This document shows positions 1-10,108 of a DNA stretch of 64,000 nt, one piece after another. The position numbers were made by a program, and so were the translations under genes. Position 1 is the stretch's first letter. Each line of letters begins with the position of its first letter. Source of the DNA: Lateolabrax maculatus (taxonomy: Eukaryota; Chordata; Actinopteri; Acropomatiformes; Lateolabracidae); the NCBI GenBank assembly GCA_031216445.1, contig CM062218.1, positions 11,890,001-11,954,000 of the forward strand, read 5' to 3'. Under the pieces are notes generated by a model. That model made no database searches. It saw only the letters and a program-made list of their open reading frames with translations, and was not told the DNA's origin.

Positions 1-362
1 AGGTTCTGTTCTTATTTATGTTAATGAGCCGGTTGTTGTCATGATTCCAGGTGCTGATGTCACAGTGAACACGTTCCAAATGTTTGTTCCTTTTCTGAAA
101 CAGACTTCACTTTTGTTCTGGGACTTAAACTGAAAGCAAGTGTTTCAGCAGCTAACCTTGTTTGGTCAGGATTTCGCATTCATTTACTTGATTCATTTAA
201 AAACAAAAACAAAATGTGGTAAGTACATCTCTTCAGTTTCAAAACCCTTAGTCTTGTTGACTTGTACTCTTTAACAAAAGTGTCTCAGCATTTGGTCAAA
301 CATTTTATACAAGTGACAGTTCAAGCATATGTGTAATGACAAGCGTTGTGTGACCCTGTAAG
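1..362. other. Sequence left of the first recognised exon
   Basis: AT-rich DNA, probably an intron of the tektin gene, because the first exon seen is open upstream with no start codon. I found no convincing exon, repeat or promoter here. Confidence 0.4.
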
Positions 363-2826
363 GCTACGGTGTGCACGCAAAGAGGACCAGCAGAGGGCGG
401 GGGTCAGATTCACTCTGCCTGTCCTGCCCAACAAAAGCCTGCTGACCAGCAGACCGCAGCTTCAGACAAACAAGGTGCTGAAGCTTGACGAGGAAGTCGT
501 CTGTACCCTGGGTGAAGATATTTCACGGGTAATGAACACCAGCTGATCCTCGCACCATATTTTTATAGTTAATAATCTGATTTATGTTCCTATCTGTGTG
601 ACCAGACAAAATGAATTCAATTGTAAGATGAATTGGATTTGTTTTGTGGTTTTCTGTTTTTGTGATTTCTAAGCGTATTCACTTGTATATTGTCGATTTT
701 TATTTTTTTTGTAGATCCCCTCTGCCACTCGTAGCACCATGAGGCACCTCAGCTCTCGGCACACGGAGGTCAGCCAGTGGCAGGCCCAGATATCTGAGAG
801 CATCGGGCGAGTGGACCAAGAAATCAGTGCCGTGGAGCTGGTACATAGATATATCTAAAAACTTATAAAGTTACTTATTTCAGCACATTTAAGGAAGGAG
901 AACACTGTTAAAGAGTTAAAAAAAAAAACAATGACTAAGTAGTCCACTACAGTTTCCTCTTTTTCTCAAAATGTACTCTTGAACATTGCTCTCATGTATT
1001 GCTGTGTTGGGAATACCTTGTGTTCAGGTGAAAGAGGCCACTGAGCGCTGTCTGCAGGAGAAGCAGCTGTACAGTCAGCTCATGAGCGACTGCGTGGCGC
1101 TCAGTGACAGTTTGAGCTTGGCAGTCCCGAGACACGACCGCGTCCTCATTGAGCTGAGGAAGGAAGAGCAGCTGACTAATGAGATCAGAGAACTGCTCCA
1201 GAGGCAGATCTGCATCCTGCTCAGCAAACTAAGGTGAGATTCAGAGTCATTTCGGAGTTGGTCAGTTGTCATTTTTGTTACGTTATCATGTCATTTACCT
1301 CCTTAATTTAAAGCATTCTCCTGAACTGTATGCCTGTCTTGTGTTTTTAAATGTAAAATTGTAATTGCAAGGTTCTGATCCAGGTTTTCTTCACTTAGAA
1401 ATATCCTCATATATTTCAAGGCTTTGGTCACTTTGATTGAAGTCTTAAAAAAACATGAATTGGAGCTCTAGTCTGCATATTTTAACATGATTTGAAATCC
1501 GCTTCTGTTCTGTGTCTCACCGTGTTTATTAATCCCCCCTCAGCTCTCTGAAGGATATCCGCACTCAGCTGCTGGCAGATTTTAAGGACAAAGGTGAAGC
1601 CATCAAGCTCACCACCAAATGCATCACCCACGACCTCAACACCCCGTGCTCCCAGCTCCCTGCCGGTCAATACAAGCCCAACCATGTGAGCTATCACAAG
1701 TGGCTGTCCCACTGCAGGGACCTGAGGCTGACGGCTTACAAACGGATTAGGGACTCTTCTGCCTTCAGGGGAAACCTGCGTTTTACTCTGGCCAATGTAA
1801 GACAACACTGACCACACCTCAAAACTTAAGACTCCTAACTTGACCTGAATACAGTTTAGGGCAAACTTCAAACTCTCATAACTCTTGCTGATATGTGTGA
1901 CTATTATAGCTGAAAAATAGCCAGGAGCGCCAGAGCCACAGCACAGACGATGCCCTGAGGAAGAAGCTCAATGAGCTGAACAGGTTCCAGGATACACTCA
2001 TCTGGGAGAGGCAGCGGGTCAGTCCACTAGATCACACTCACAATTTACACAATCTACCATTCATAAAACAATTGTACTTGACTTTTTTTTTTTTTTTGTG
2101 ATGTTCGCTCATTATTCCGTGGCTTTCTGTAATCTCCAGATAAGGGATGAGATGTGTGATCTGACAAAGGATATACAGAAAGTGCTCGGTCAGATCAGGA
2201 ACTGTGATTCCAAGCAGCATCAGGTCACCCACCGCCTGGACATCCTCAACCAGAGACCCAGGCGTGAGCTCTGCCTGGACCAGGTGAGTGTCCCGTCAAG
2301 CACTGATACGGTTGTAGTCAGGAACTCAGAAAGACCTTAAATGGCCTTTCAATTCTCAGTTGTCACCGCTGTAGAAGTGTGATGGCTTTAATTATTTTCT
2401 TTTTCTGTTCCTCCTCCAGCCTCATTATAGCCTCACGCTGGAAAAACACGACCTGGCAAGGATGGCAGCAGGACTTCGCCCAATACTGATGCGCTCTCAG
2501 TAAGTTTGTCCATTCACTAAGGTCCCAACTCTACCTCACAAATGAGACCGAGGGGTAGCTGTAGCTGTCATTTGGACCGTCTTCTTTATTATATCCTGAA
2601 CATACTCAATTTTATGTTGAACCTTATTTATAGGCAGGACCTGGAGGTCACACGCAGGCGGCTGATGATTCTGGAGGATAAACTGGCCAAAAATACTCGA
2701 GCCCTGGAGGTGGAGCAGAAGTGCCAGAACCTGCACCAGAGTTTCCTGCCCTCGCTCGACACCATTGTGGTCCTCGCCAGCAAGCCCAGGGTCTGCGTGG
2801 CCATGGGCCAATCCAGCTCTTACTAA
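363..2826 (+). CDS. Tektin-family protein (5' incomplete)
   Basis: Spliced tektin, a coiled-coil filament protein of ciliary and flagellar doublet microtubules. Exons read as 363(?)-528, 715-840, 1028-1233, 1544-1796, 1910-2017, 2140-2283, 2420-2499 and 2634-2826. All internal junctions are GT-AG and phases agree, giving about 424 residues, near the usual 400-490 of tektins. The family nonapeptide RPNVELCRD appears as RPRRELCLD (2254-2280), followed by the expected helical stretch. The first exon is open but has no in-frame ATG, and its acceptor near 362 is only a guess, so the N terminus lies further left or was missed. The C terminus (ending GQSSSY) looks divergent. The family is clear; I cannot tell which tektin or tektin-like paralogue this is. 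Confidence 0.8.
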
Positions 2827-2901
2827 CAGTAGAGCCTGGTAAGAGTGCATTAGCGCTCTACTGCACCCCTGTGGTCTTTTCCATGTGGTGTTGCAAAATG
2901 A

Positions 2902-2907
2902 AATAAA
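2902..2907 (+). terminator. Polyadenylation signal of the tektin gene
   Basis: AATAAA 76 bases after the tektin stop codon. It would give a very short 3' UTR. Confidence 0.7.
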
Positions 2908-3960
2908 ATATTTCAATGCAAATCAGTAATGTACCTCTCTTTGGTTTCTGCTGGGGATTTTAGAGGATGTACGTTTTTCAAGCTAAATGAAATTTGCTTT
3001 GTAACCTTGACCATACTGCCAAAAATTCACATATAGGCTGCTTAAAAATATGCTTGGACATGAAACAAAATAGCTTTATGCATTTAGGCCACATTCATTC
3101 AGTGTTTTGGACAGTGTTAATCTGCAAAGGAGCCCTGGGGAAACAATTTGCTCTGGTCCCTTTTGTGTGTGGTAATTTGGTTAAAGACAAATTCATTCGG
3201 TGTGTCAATATTGAAACAGGGTACCTCTACAAGACAGGTAGGAAAGACAGGGAGTAATGAGACCCCCATGATTCCAGGTGATATTCCCCAAACAAGAAGA
3301 CGGCAGTGAATTTGTCAGAGAAACCAAACAATGTAAATGTTTATTTAGGCACAGGATTCAGCACTTTTTAAAAAATCCTATTACCACAGACCAGCGGACA
3401 CCATAGACTGGGGCCTCCAGGGCAGTTGCCGGCTTTGCCCTCTGGGCTGATCCCAGTGTTTTCAGAGGCAGTGTATTTGAAATTGAAATAAATGCACATA
3501 CTTTCAGTTCATACTCCAAATTAATAAATTATTCAATGTTTTATCACCACTTCATCACTGGGCCCGGCAGTGTAAGATGCTTCGAATAACCTTTTAGACT
3601 TTCATGTTGGTAGATTCAAATCTACAGACAATCAACTGAAACAATAACATGTCCACCAGCAAATTTTATTTGGACATGGGGGGGGGGGGGCTCAGTGTTT
3701 GGGGGTCCTGGACTTCCTGGAGGTTGAGAGTCGTTTTGGTGAGAGACAGGGTGGAGTGACAGAGGTGTTTTGTAGGGTCCTGACCGCTGACACCCTCAGC
3801 TTGTCCCCTGGGTGTCTCCTCTCTGACCCGGACACATTTTATTGTAGCAACGGCCCTTAGCAACGGCCCGTGGTTACTGTCTCCCTGTGTGTGTGTGTGT
3901 GTGTGTGTGTGTGAAGGAATGCAAGGACACACGGGTCTAATAACAGAAACAGAGAGAGAA
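2908..3960. other. Intergenic region, tektin to STMND1
   Basis: No gene seen. It holds a poly-G run at about 3678-3691, a TG microsatellite at 3886-3913, and then the probable STMND1 leader. Open frames here are short and lack coding character. Confidence 0.5.
3886..3913. repeat. TG microsatellite
   Basis: Uninterrupted TG dinucleotides, 14 units, just upstream of the presumed STMND1 transcription start. Confidence 0.95.
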
Positions 3961-4001
3961 ACCGCCCCGAGGTGAACTCAACCCTGACTTTCAGCGCTTT
4001 C

Positions 4002-4034
4002 ATGGACTTACTTCACGTCGTGTCCTTGCGCTGA
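4002..4034 (+). promoter_or_regulatory. Upstream ORF in the STMND1 leader
   Basis: A 10-codon ORF (MDLLHVVSLR) whose stop codon ends two bases before the STMND1 ATG at 4037. If the transcript starts upstream of 4002, ribosomes would meet this ORF first. It is in a different frame from the main CDS. The transcription start is not known from sequence. Confidence 0.5.
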
Positions 4035-4036
4035 AT

Positions 4037-6497
4037 ATGGGATGCGCCAACTCCACAAACACCGCCGTCCGACCGCTGATACCGGAAGAGGTGAACGGAG
4101 ACGAGGTAGGCTCCGTCTCACACAACCCGCCACTTTCAGTTGGCTAAAACCGTCACATTTAGTTACCTGTAGGGACTTTAGTTTAGTTAGTTAAAACTTT
4201 TTTTTTTTTGCTAAAAAAACAGTTAGCTTACGCTTTCGGGCCCATATTGAAGCAGCTGTTACAGGTGTAATGTCCAAATCTGTGAGCCGTTAAATTTTGT
4301 CCCCGCTACATAAAGAGTTGACCAAATATTAACTTTACTGCCACTAGTTTCTTCATCTTACTGCTGGGTCGCTGTTTGTGGTAAAAAAGCTATCAAAACA
4401 CAGCATGTGGAAATGTTTAAAAAAGTTTGGTGGTAATAAAGCCAGTGTTGGAAGGAGTATTGATGTCCTTTACCAAAGTAAAAGTGGCAATACCACACTG
4501 TAAAATACTTTATTACTCTACTCACTATTAGTACTGCATACTATCAGCAAAATGTACTTAAAGTATCAAAAGTAAAAGTGCCCCATGTGCTGCCTCTATA
4601 AAGTGAATTCTTCTATGGTTTTACTTACAGTTCCATTAATAATGTTATAATTGAGATATTGTATATACATTTCAAGGGGATAATTAAAGGATTGCAATAT
4701 ATTCTGGTATTTGCAACGGGTTGAGGGCTTCATAAAGGGTAAAAACCCCGTAACATTGACTAGAGTTTAAGAAAACCATCCCTTAATTTTCATCTTTCAC
4801 CAAAAATGAAGACTGGTTGGATAGTTTTCATATTTCTTGGTCAATTGTAAGGTTTTTACCCCTTAAACTGTTTATATAATTCATTGAAACTACAATATCG
4901 TAATATGTTATCGAATAATCTATCCATTAATTATCTACAAACATATATACAATCATGACCATGTTGATCATGTTTTGTATGTAAAATCTTGATCAGCGGA
5001 AACTTCAGCTGCCAGATTAATGGAGTGAATTAAAAAGTGCAGTATTGCCCTCTGAAAGGCAGTAAAGGAAAGTAAGTAAAGTATAAAGTGGCATAAACTG
5101 GAAATTCTCAAATGAAGTAAAAAATATCTAAATATTTAAGTACAGTGCTTTGTTTTTTCAGAATTGTCAGGTTTCATCAGGTGTTACCTGCTGTGTATCA
5201 TTATTGTTCCTGAGATACTGTGTTCATGACAATGTGTCAACACAGAGATGTCCCCATGACAACTTCATGTCTGGGATAACATACAGAATGGGGTCAGGAT
5301 ATAAAAATGTCTCGTTCCACTTTCTTCTGCATTCATATTGTGTCCCTGTGCTGTCAGAATGAGACAGGAAGCAAACTCGATGGCCGTGGCGACTCAGCGG
5401 TGTCGAAGGGCACCACAGACAGCGGGGTGGTGATGGAGAACAGGCAGATCCCTGTGTTACCTGGTGCAGTGCCCAGAAAACTCCCTCCTCTAACAACACA
5501 AGATGGTGAGTGTGTGCCCCAGACTTGCTGATAAAACATACCGTGGAGAAAAATCCAGTACACAAAACATAAAGCTATTTTATTCCGTCTGTGTCCCAGG
5601 CTTGCTGCAGCAGGAGAGCACAGTGCAGGAGCGCGCAAAGTCCAGGGACATCCTGGAGGACCTGCTGAACCAAGGCATCATACCAGTGGGACAGACCCCA
5701 GAGAGAGGCAGCGGGGCTGGAGAGGCCTATAACATCATGGTGGGTAGCGGGTGCACACTGGTCAGATGAAACATGCTAACACACCACTTATCCTGTCCTC
5801 CTTCTGCAGGTTGAGTTTCACTTGGGTAGAACTGGAGAACACACTATCAATATTGTGACATGACACTAGATAATAATTTTCCAAATACATGTCTTTTTAT
5901 AATTGAACATATGCCTATCACCTAACACAGCCTAAAATGTGGCCATAACCATGACCAAGTGAGGCCTCTTGAGTCTAAAAGACAAGCTTGGTGCTTCTCC
6001 GAAAACTCTTCCGCCGATCGGTTTCTGGTGTGCAAGCGTGGGAATGTCGCCACAGACACCAGATTTAAAACTCCGGTACAGAAATCACTTACTCTGCCTG
6101 TCTGTCTGCTGTTCTGTGCTTGGTAGGTAGCGCGCAGTGGGTTTTTCAAGCTTTTTTTACTGAAAACTGGTTTGCTGCTGCGGTAATGTGAGCTATGAGA
6201 GTGGTAAAAGTGAACCAAAACAGTAAAGTGTTTCAGGTGTTACTAATAACATGAATTATGGGTTTAAATGTCAATTTAAATGCATGATTAATGTGAGGGC
6301 CCTGTACTAGTACATATAAAATGAATGCCGCCATTTTTAATGTTATTCTCTACACCTGTGCTTTTCTTATTAAGACATATCACAATGTCTGCTAATGAGG
6401 TGCATATTCGCACAGGACATTGATTTGTGTTGCTAACTTATCTTTCACAGTTTATTCCCCTGTAATATTGAGCTTGTCTGTCCTATGTCTCCCCCTG

Positions 6498-6564
<67 letters not shown>

Positions 6565-7240
6565 GTGTATCAGCTGGATGACAGGGAGGGGGTCAGGCGA
6601 AGACCTCCTGCCAGACTGGAGTCCCTGAAGGCCCAGAAGGCGCAAAATCTCCCGAGCAGAGAGGAGATTGAGGAGAAGATAAGACTTGCCGAGGAGCGAC
6701 GCAAGGTACATTGTGTGTTTTGGTATGTGCGTGAGTGTTTGTCTCATCGTGTACCTATCTTATTTTTTCATCTCTCTCTCTCAGTTAAGGGAAGACGAGC
6801 TCAAGATGCGCTTGAGGAGCAAGTCGGCCCGTGTTCGTGGCCGCGCCCCCACCTCCAGCACAGAGGAGGACGAGGACGCAGGCTTCACCCGCGTGGAGCC
6901 GCTACAGTCACCTCTCACCCCGGAGCCCCCAGACACACCGCTTCGCAGCCTGGTCCCACGCGAGCCAGCCGAGGGCGGCGAGAGTGTGAGAGAGGCTGGC
7001 GGCGACGGCAGGGAAAGTAAAGAAGAAATGGGCAGGGGGGAAGGGAGAGAGGAGGAAGGAGCGAGTGGAGATAACAGAGGGGAAGGTGCAGAGAGGGCAA
7101 GTGAGGATGGTGACAGGGAAGAAGAGGAGGAGTTGACTCAGGTGGAGGAGCTCAACAATGATCAGCTCCTCATAGCCTCAGGGGAGCTGGAGAGTGATTC
7201 TAGCTTTCTACATGCAGAGGATAAAGAGGAGATATTTTAA
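4037..7240 (+). CDS. stmnd1: Stathmin domain-containing protein 1
   Basis: Five coding exons, 4037-4105, 5358-5505, 5600-5739, 6574-6705 and 6785-7240, give 314 residues; human STMND1 has 276. The protein opens MGCANS, a N-myristoylation pattern with a palmitoylatable Cys3, so membrane anchoring is likely. The middle carries the family blocks around SRDILEDLLNQGII, then RPPARLESLKAQKAQN and EEIEEKIRLAEERRK, which form the stathmin-like charged helix presumed to contact tubulin. A long Glu/Gly-rich acidic stretch follows. The end, LESDSSFLHAEDKEEIF, matches a short conserved tail of the human protein. RBM24 follows, as in human. The acceptor of exon 4 is preceded by a (TG)n tract instead of a normal pyrimidine tract. 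Confidence 0.9.
4443..5150. mobile_element. Non-autonomous DNA-transposon-like repeat, copy 1
   Basis: Starts CAGTGTTGGAAGGAGTA, then TTTACCAAAGTAAAAGTGGC, and ends with a GTAAAGTATAAAGTGGCATAAA...TTAAGTACAGTGC block. The same left and right blocks recur at 49924-50685 and 59596-59942. They resemble an abundant teleost repeat whose ends read CAGTGGTGGAA. It sits in STMND1 intron 1 and has no ORF. The exact right end is uncertain. Confidence 0.6.
5740..6498. other. STMND1 intron 3, left part
   Basis: AT-rich intron DNA with no recognisable exon or repeat before the TG tract that starts at 6499. Confidence 0.5.
6499..6561. repeat. Long TG microsatellite next to a splice acceptor
   Basis: About 31 uninterrupted TG units, then TTTGTGTATCAG and STMND1 exon 4 at 6574. 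The repeat ends about 12 bases before the acceptor and takes the place of the polypyrimidine tract. Confidence 0.95.
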
Positions 7241-7529
7241 TTTAATATAAAAAATAGCCAAGAATCAGCACCAAGAGAGGGGGAGGAAGCCAAAATGATT
7301 CCTTTTTGAACAGACAAGAAGCCTGTTGAAACTTGTGTAAATGTATACAGTATGTATTGTTTTGGAAGGAATGAACAGATGTAATTAAGTTTTGATTGGC
7401 CCTATAGTTAAAACTATTGTTTGTGCCTTTCACTGCAGGGAAGTTGAAATATTGTAGCTCAGTAATAAGCACAAAGGAATATGAGGGTTTTCTTTCCAAA
7501 ACAATATAATTTACCTCAGTGAATGTTTT

Positions 7530-7535
7530 AATAAA
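7530..7535 (+). terminator. Candidate polyadenylation signal of STMND1
   Basis: AATAAA 290 bases after the STMND1 stop. A second AATAAA lies at about 7842, so alternative 3' ends are possible. Confidence 0.5.
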
Positions 7536-9600
7536 CATGACCAAGAAGTAATGTTCTTGCCATATGTTCTTATAATATTAATTTAAATTCAATTTTTTGT
7601 TTTGTTTTGCATTTCAGTGTAGAATCTGATACTGTCAAGTCTCACTGTGCATGTGAAGGGTGAAACTGGTCAGTTGTTCTGTTGGACATAAGATGGCGCT
7701 GTTTCAGTGGGTTAAAGTTGTATGGCAGCTCCATGAAGTCAGTGCGCCTCATCTGTAAGATAAGTTACCAGGAGGAGGTTTGAGCAACATGTGAGGAAGT
7801 GCCTTGTGCGAAAAGAGTGTAAGGCGAAGTTACTATTGATCAATAAAGTTCACAGTTTTCCCTATGTGCTGTCTGTGGGTGCTCAGTGATTTGTCAGAAA
7901 TTAGCCCATTAACCAGAGTACATTTTACCTTGTAGATGTATTTGTCTGAGGGGTTGGGGGGTGTCCACCTCAGTGTGACTGAGCTGTGAGTGTTCAGCTG
8001 TTCCAGTGACCTTTGACCTTTAGCGTTTCTATGCCTGACAGGTGTGTGGGTACCAAGCACAAAGTTTCAGCTCTACAGCCTTTGTCTTTATTAAAGTAAA
8101 AAGTTAAAAAACAAACAAACAAAAAAAATACCACTTTTCATTTGTTATGGTGTAAAAGGTGTATGTTTGAATTGATTTACAAACAGGGCCAGCTAATTAA
8201 GTATAATTAAAGCTTCCAAAGGGGCCGCGGCGTGTTATTGTGAAAGAATAAGAGGATTCAGACTAGTCAGCATGCTGCACATGAACAGAAAACAACAATT
8301 GGACGCAACCTGACCGGATCCCCATTGTTGCGCCAGGGACACTCGACACTGGTCCCCTTTTTCAGGACTGCACTCGGACTTTAAAGCGCGTGTGGCTGCA
8401 TTAATAAAACAGCGAGTGAACAGAGACACCGCAGAAAGACGCACTATCGGGTTGCAGTTCTTTGTGATCTGGAGGCAGTTCACATTCACACGAGGGGCCC
8501 TCGCCATGCGTTTCCCCTTTAGGAATACAGAGTGGTTGTAGTTTTTATTATCAGCCTATGATAAGTAAAGGGGATACTAACACCAAACACGTCGTGACAA
8601 TGTGGAAAAAAACAAATTTTGAGGGGGCCCCCTTGTGTGAGTTACGTGGCCCCCATTGGCAAATACAAGGTTTTATTGACAATATGCATCCCAACACAGT
8701 ATGACACCTGGCGATCCCGTGTTCAGATGCGTCGACTCGCCGTGTTACACTGGGACACGTGTTGACGCGGCGTGTGGGCCGGGGACAGAGCCGCCATGAA
8801 TGATTAACGGCAGAGTCCCCGCTCACATTACCGGAGCTGAGTGACTCACCCTGGCTGTTCAAAAGGACATCCATCCATCCAGCAGTCGGAGGCCAGGCTT
8901 CACAAGTCATTTTAATCATTGATGTTCAGAGACTCATGATTGAATTGATCTCCCGACTGTTCCCCTCCATCCTGTCCCGTCGCAATAACCGTGCGTAATT
9001 CCGTGACGCACGGCGCATTTCTCACGTTTGAAGTGAGTTTTTTTTTTTCTCGCCTGATTTTGTCACTGAGGTGGGATCGCCGTTCTTTTAAAGATAAGGG
9101 TTGATTCGGTGAAATTCCTCATCTCCATGGCCCCGAAAGTGATATAAATTGGAACCCCACCTGTTAAACTATTGTGAGAAAAACAGTTTAAGCAATATCC
9201 ATACATTTCACCACGTGTTCAGATGCATGGCGCTGTCTGAACCCGACTGCGCACTGTTCTTGCATTTTGTTGCATGCAGAAACTTGCCTAAACTCTATCA
9301 ACTACAAGTGCATTAGTCTTAAAGGCTGATCCGTCCAGCTGAGCCTAAAACCAGCACCTGTCCGCCTGTGATGTGTATAGAGACTGGACGGACCTTTTCC
9401 GTGGAAAAAGTCCAACCCTGATCTCCGGTTTATCTCACCAAAAAGAGAGAGAGGACCAAAATCAATAGATATTTATTTATAAAGCAGTGAAAATCCCACA
9501 AAACATTCACCCTGATGAACTCTCACACGAACCATGCTGCACGTCCCTGCCCCTCTTTGCCCCCAGCAGCATATCCTCGGTGGAGTCGGGTTTTTGTTGG
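7536..9600. other. Intergenic region, STMND1 to RBM24
   Basis: No complete gene. On the minus strand, about 7910-8000 reads as a fibronectin-III-like scrap (see findings). GC content rises from about 8230 towards RBM24. This part could hold distal regulatory DNA, but nothing specific can be shown from one sequence. Confidence 0.4.
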
Positions 9601-10108
9601 CCCCTGACGGTTAATTAAACCCGATTGTGGTCGAGACGGGCCCCGGATCTCGCTCGTGAAGGGCGCTCCAGTGTTTCACGCTGTGCAGGTTTCCCAGCTG
9701 TTTGTGCGCGCAGGGGTGGGCGGGCAGAGAGGGACCCGGAGCTGGGTGGAGTTAGGAGCTGCGCTTTTAGGAATGGGCCCCGAACCTATTTAGTTAGACA
9801 GCAGAGTTACCGAGAAGAGCTGGAAACACCTGACGGTCTCTCTGGGACAATCCGCTCCACGCAACTCCCCCTCTTAACTGTCGGAAGATAGATCTACCTC
9901 CAGGCTCCATCTTTTTTTTTTTTTTACCGTCGAGTTTTTTGTTTTGTTTTTCCCCTTCTGAACAAGTAACAGAGCCAGCTGACGTATCTTTCCTCTCTCT
10001 CTCTCTCTCTCTCTCTTTTCATCCAAAGAATTATTGATAAGGAGACATTGCACTACTCTATTTCTTTTTTTTTTTTATTGTTCCTATTTATTGTATTTTG
10101 CACTAACG
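9600..10108 (+). promoter_or_regulatory. RBM24 promoter and 5' leader
   Basis: GC-rich, CpG-containing DNA immediately before the RBM24 ATG. It holds two CAGCTG E-boxes (9695-9700, 9976-9981), an AT core CTATTTAG at 9786-9793 that could act as a TATA- or MEF2-like site, and a TC-rich run near 10001-10018 in the presumed leader. E-boxes fit a muscle gene, and a Xenopus RBM24 relative is known as a MyoD target, but functional use here is inferred. The transcription start is not resolved. Confidence 0.45.

Noticed and set aside
346..546. Complete small ORF starting at 346 read as a separate gene
   Set aside because: It begins at TTG, not ATG, and its coding part ends at a donor (528/529) in phase with tektin exon 2; it is a tektin exon.
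8551..8919. 122-codon minus-strand open frame upstream of RBM24
   Set aside because: Composition looks random and no family is recognised. GC-rich promoter-side DNA often stays open by chance.
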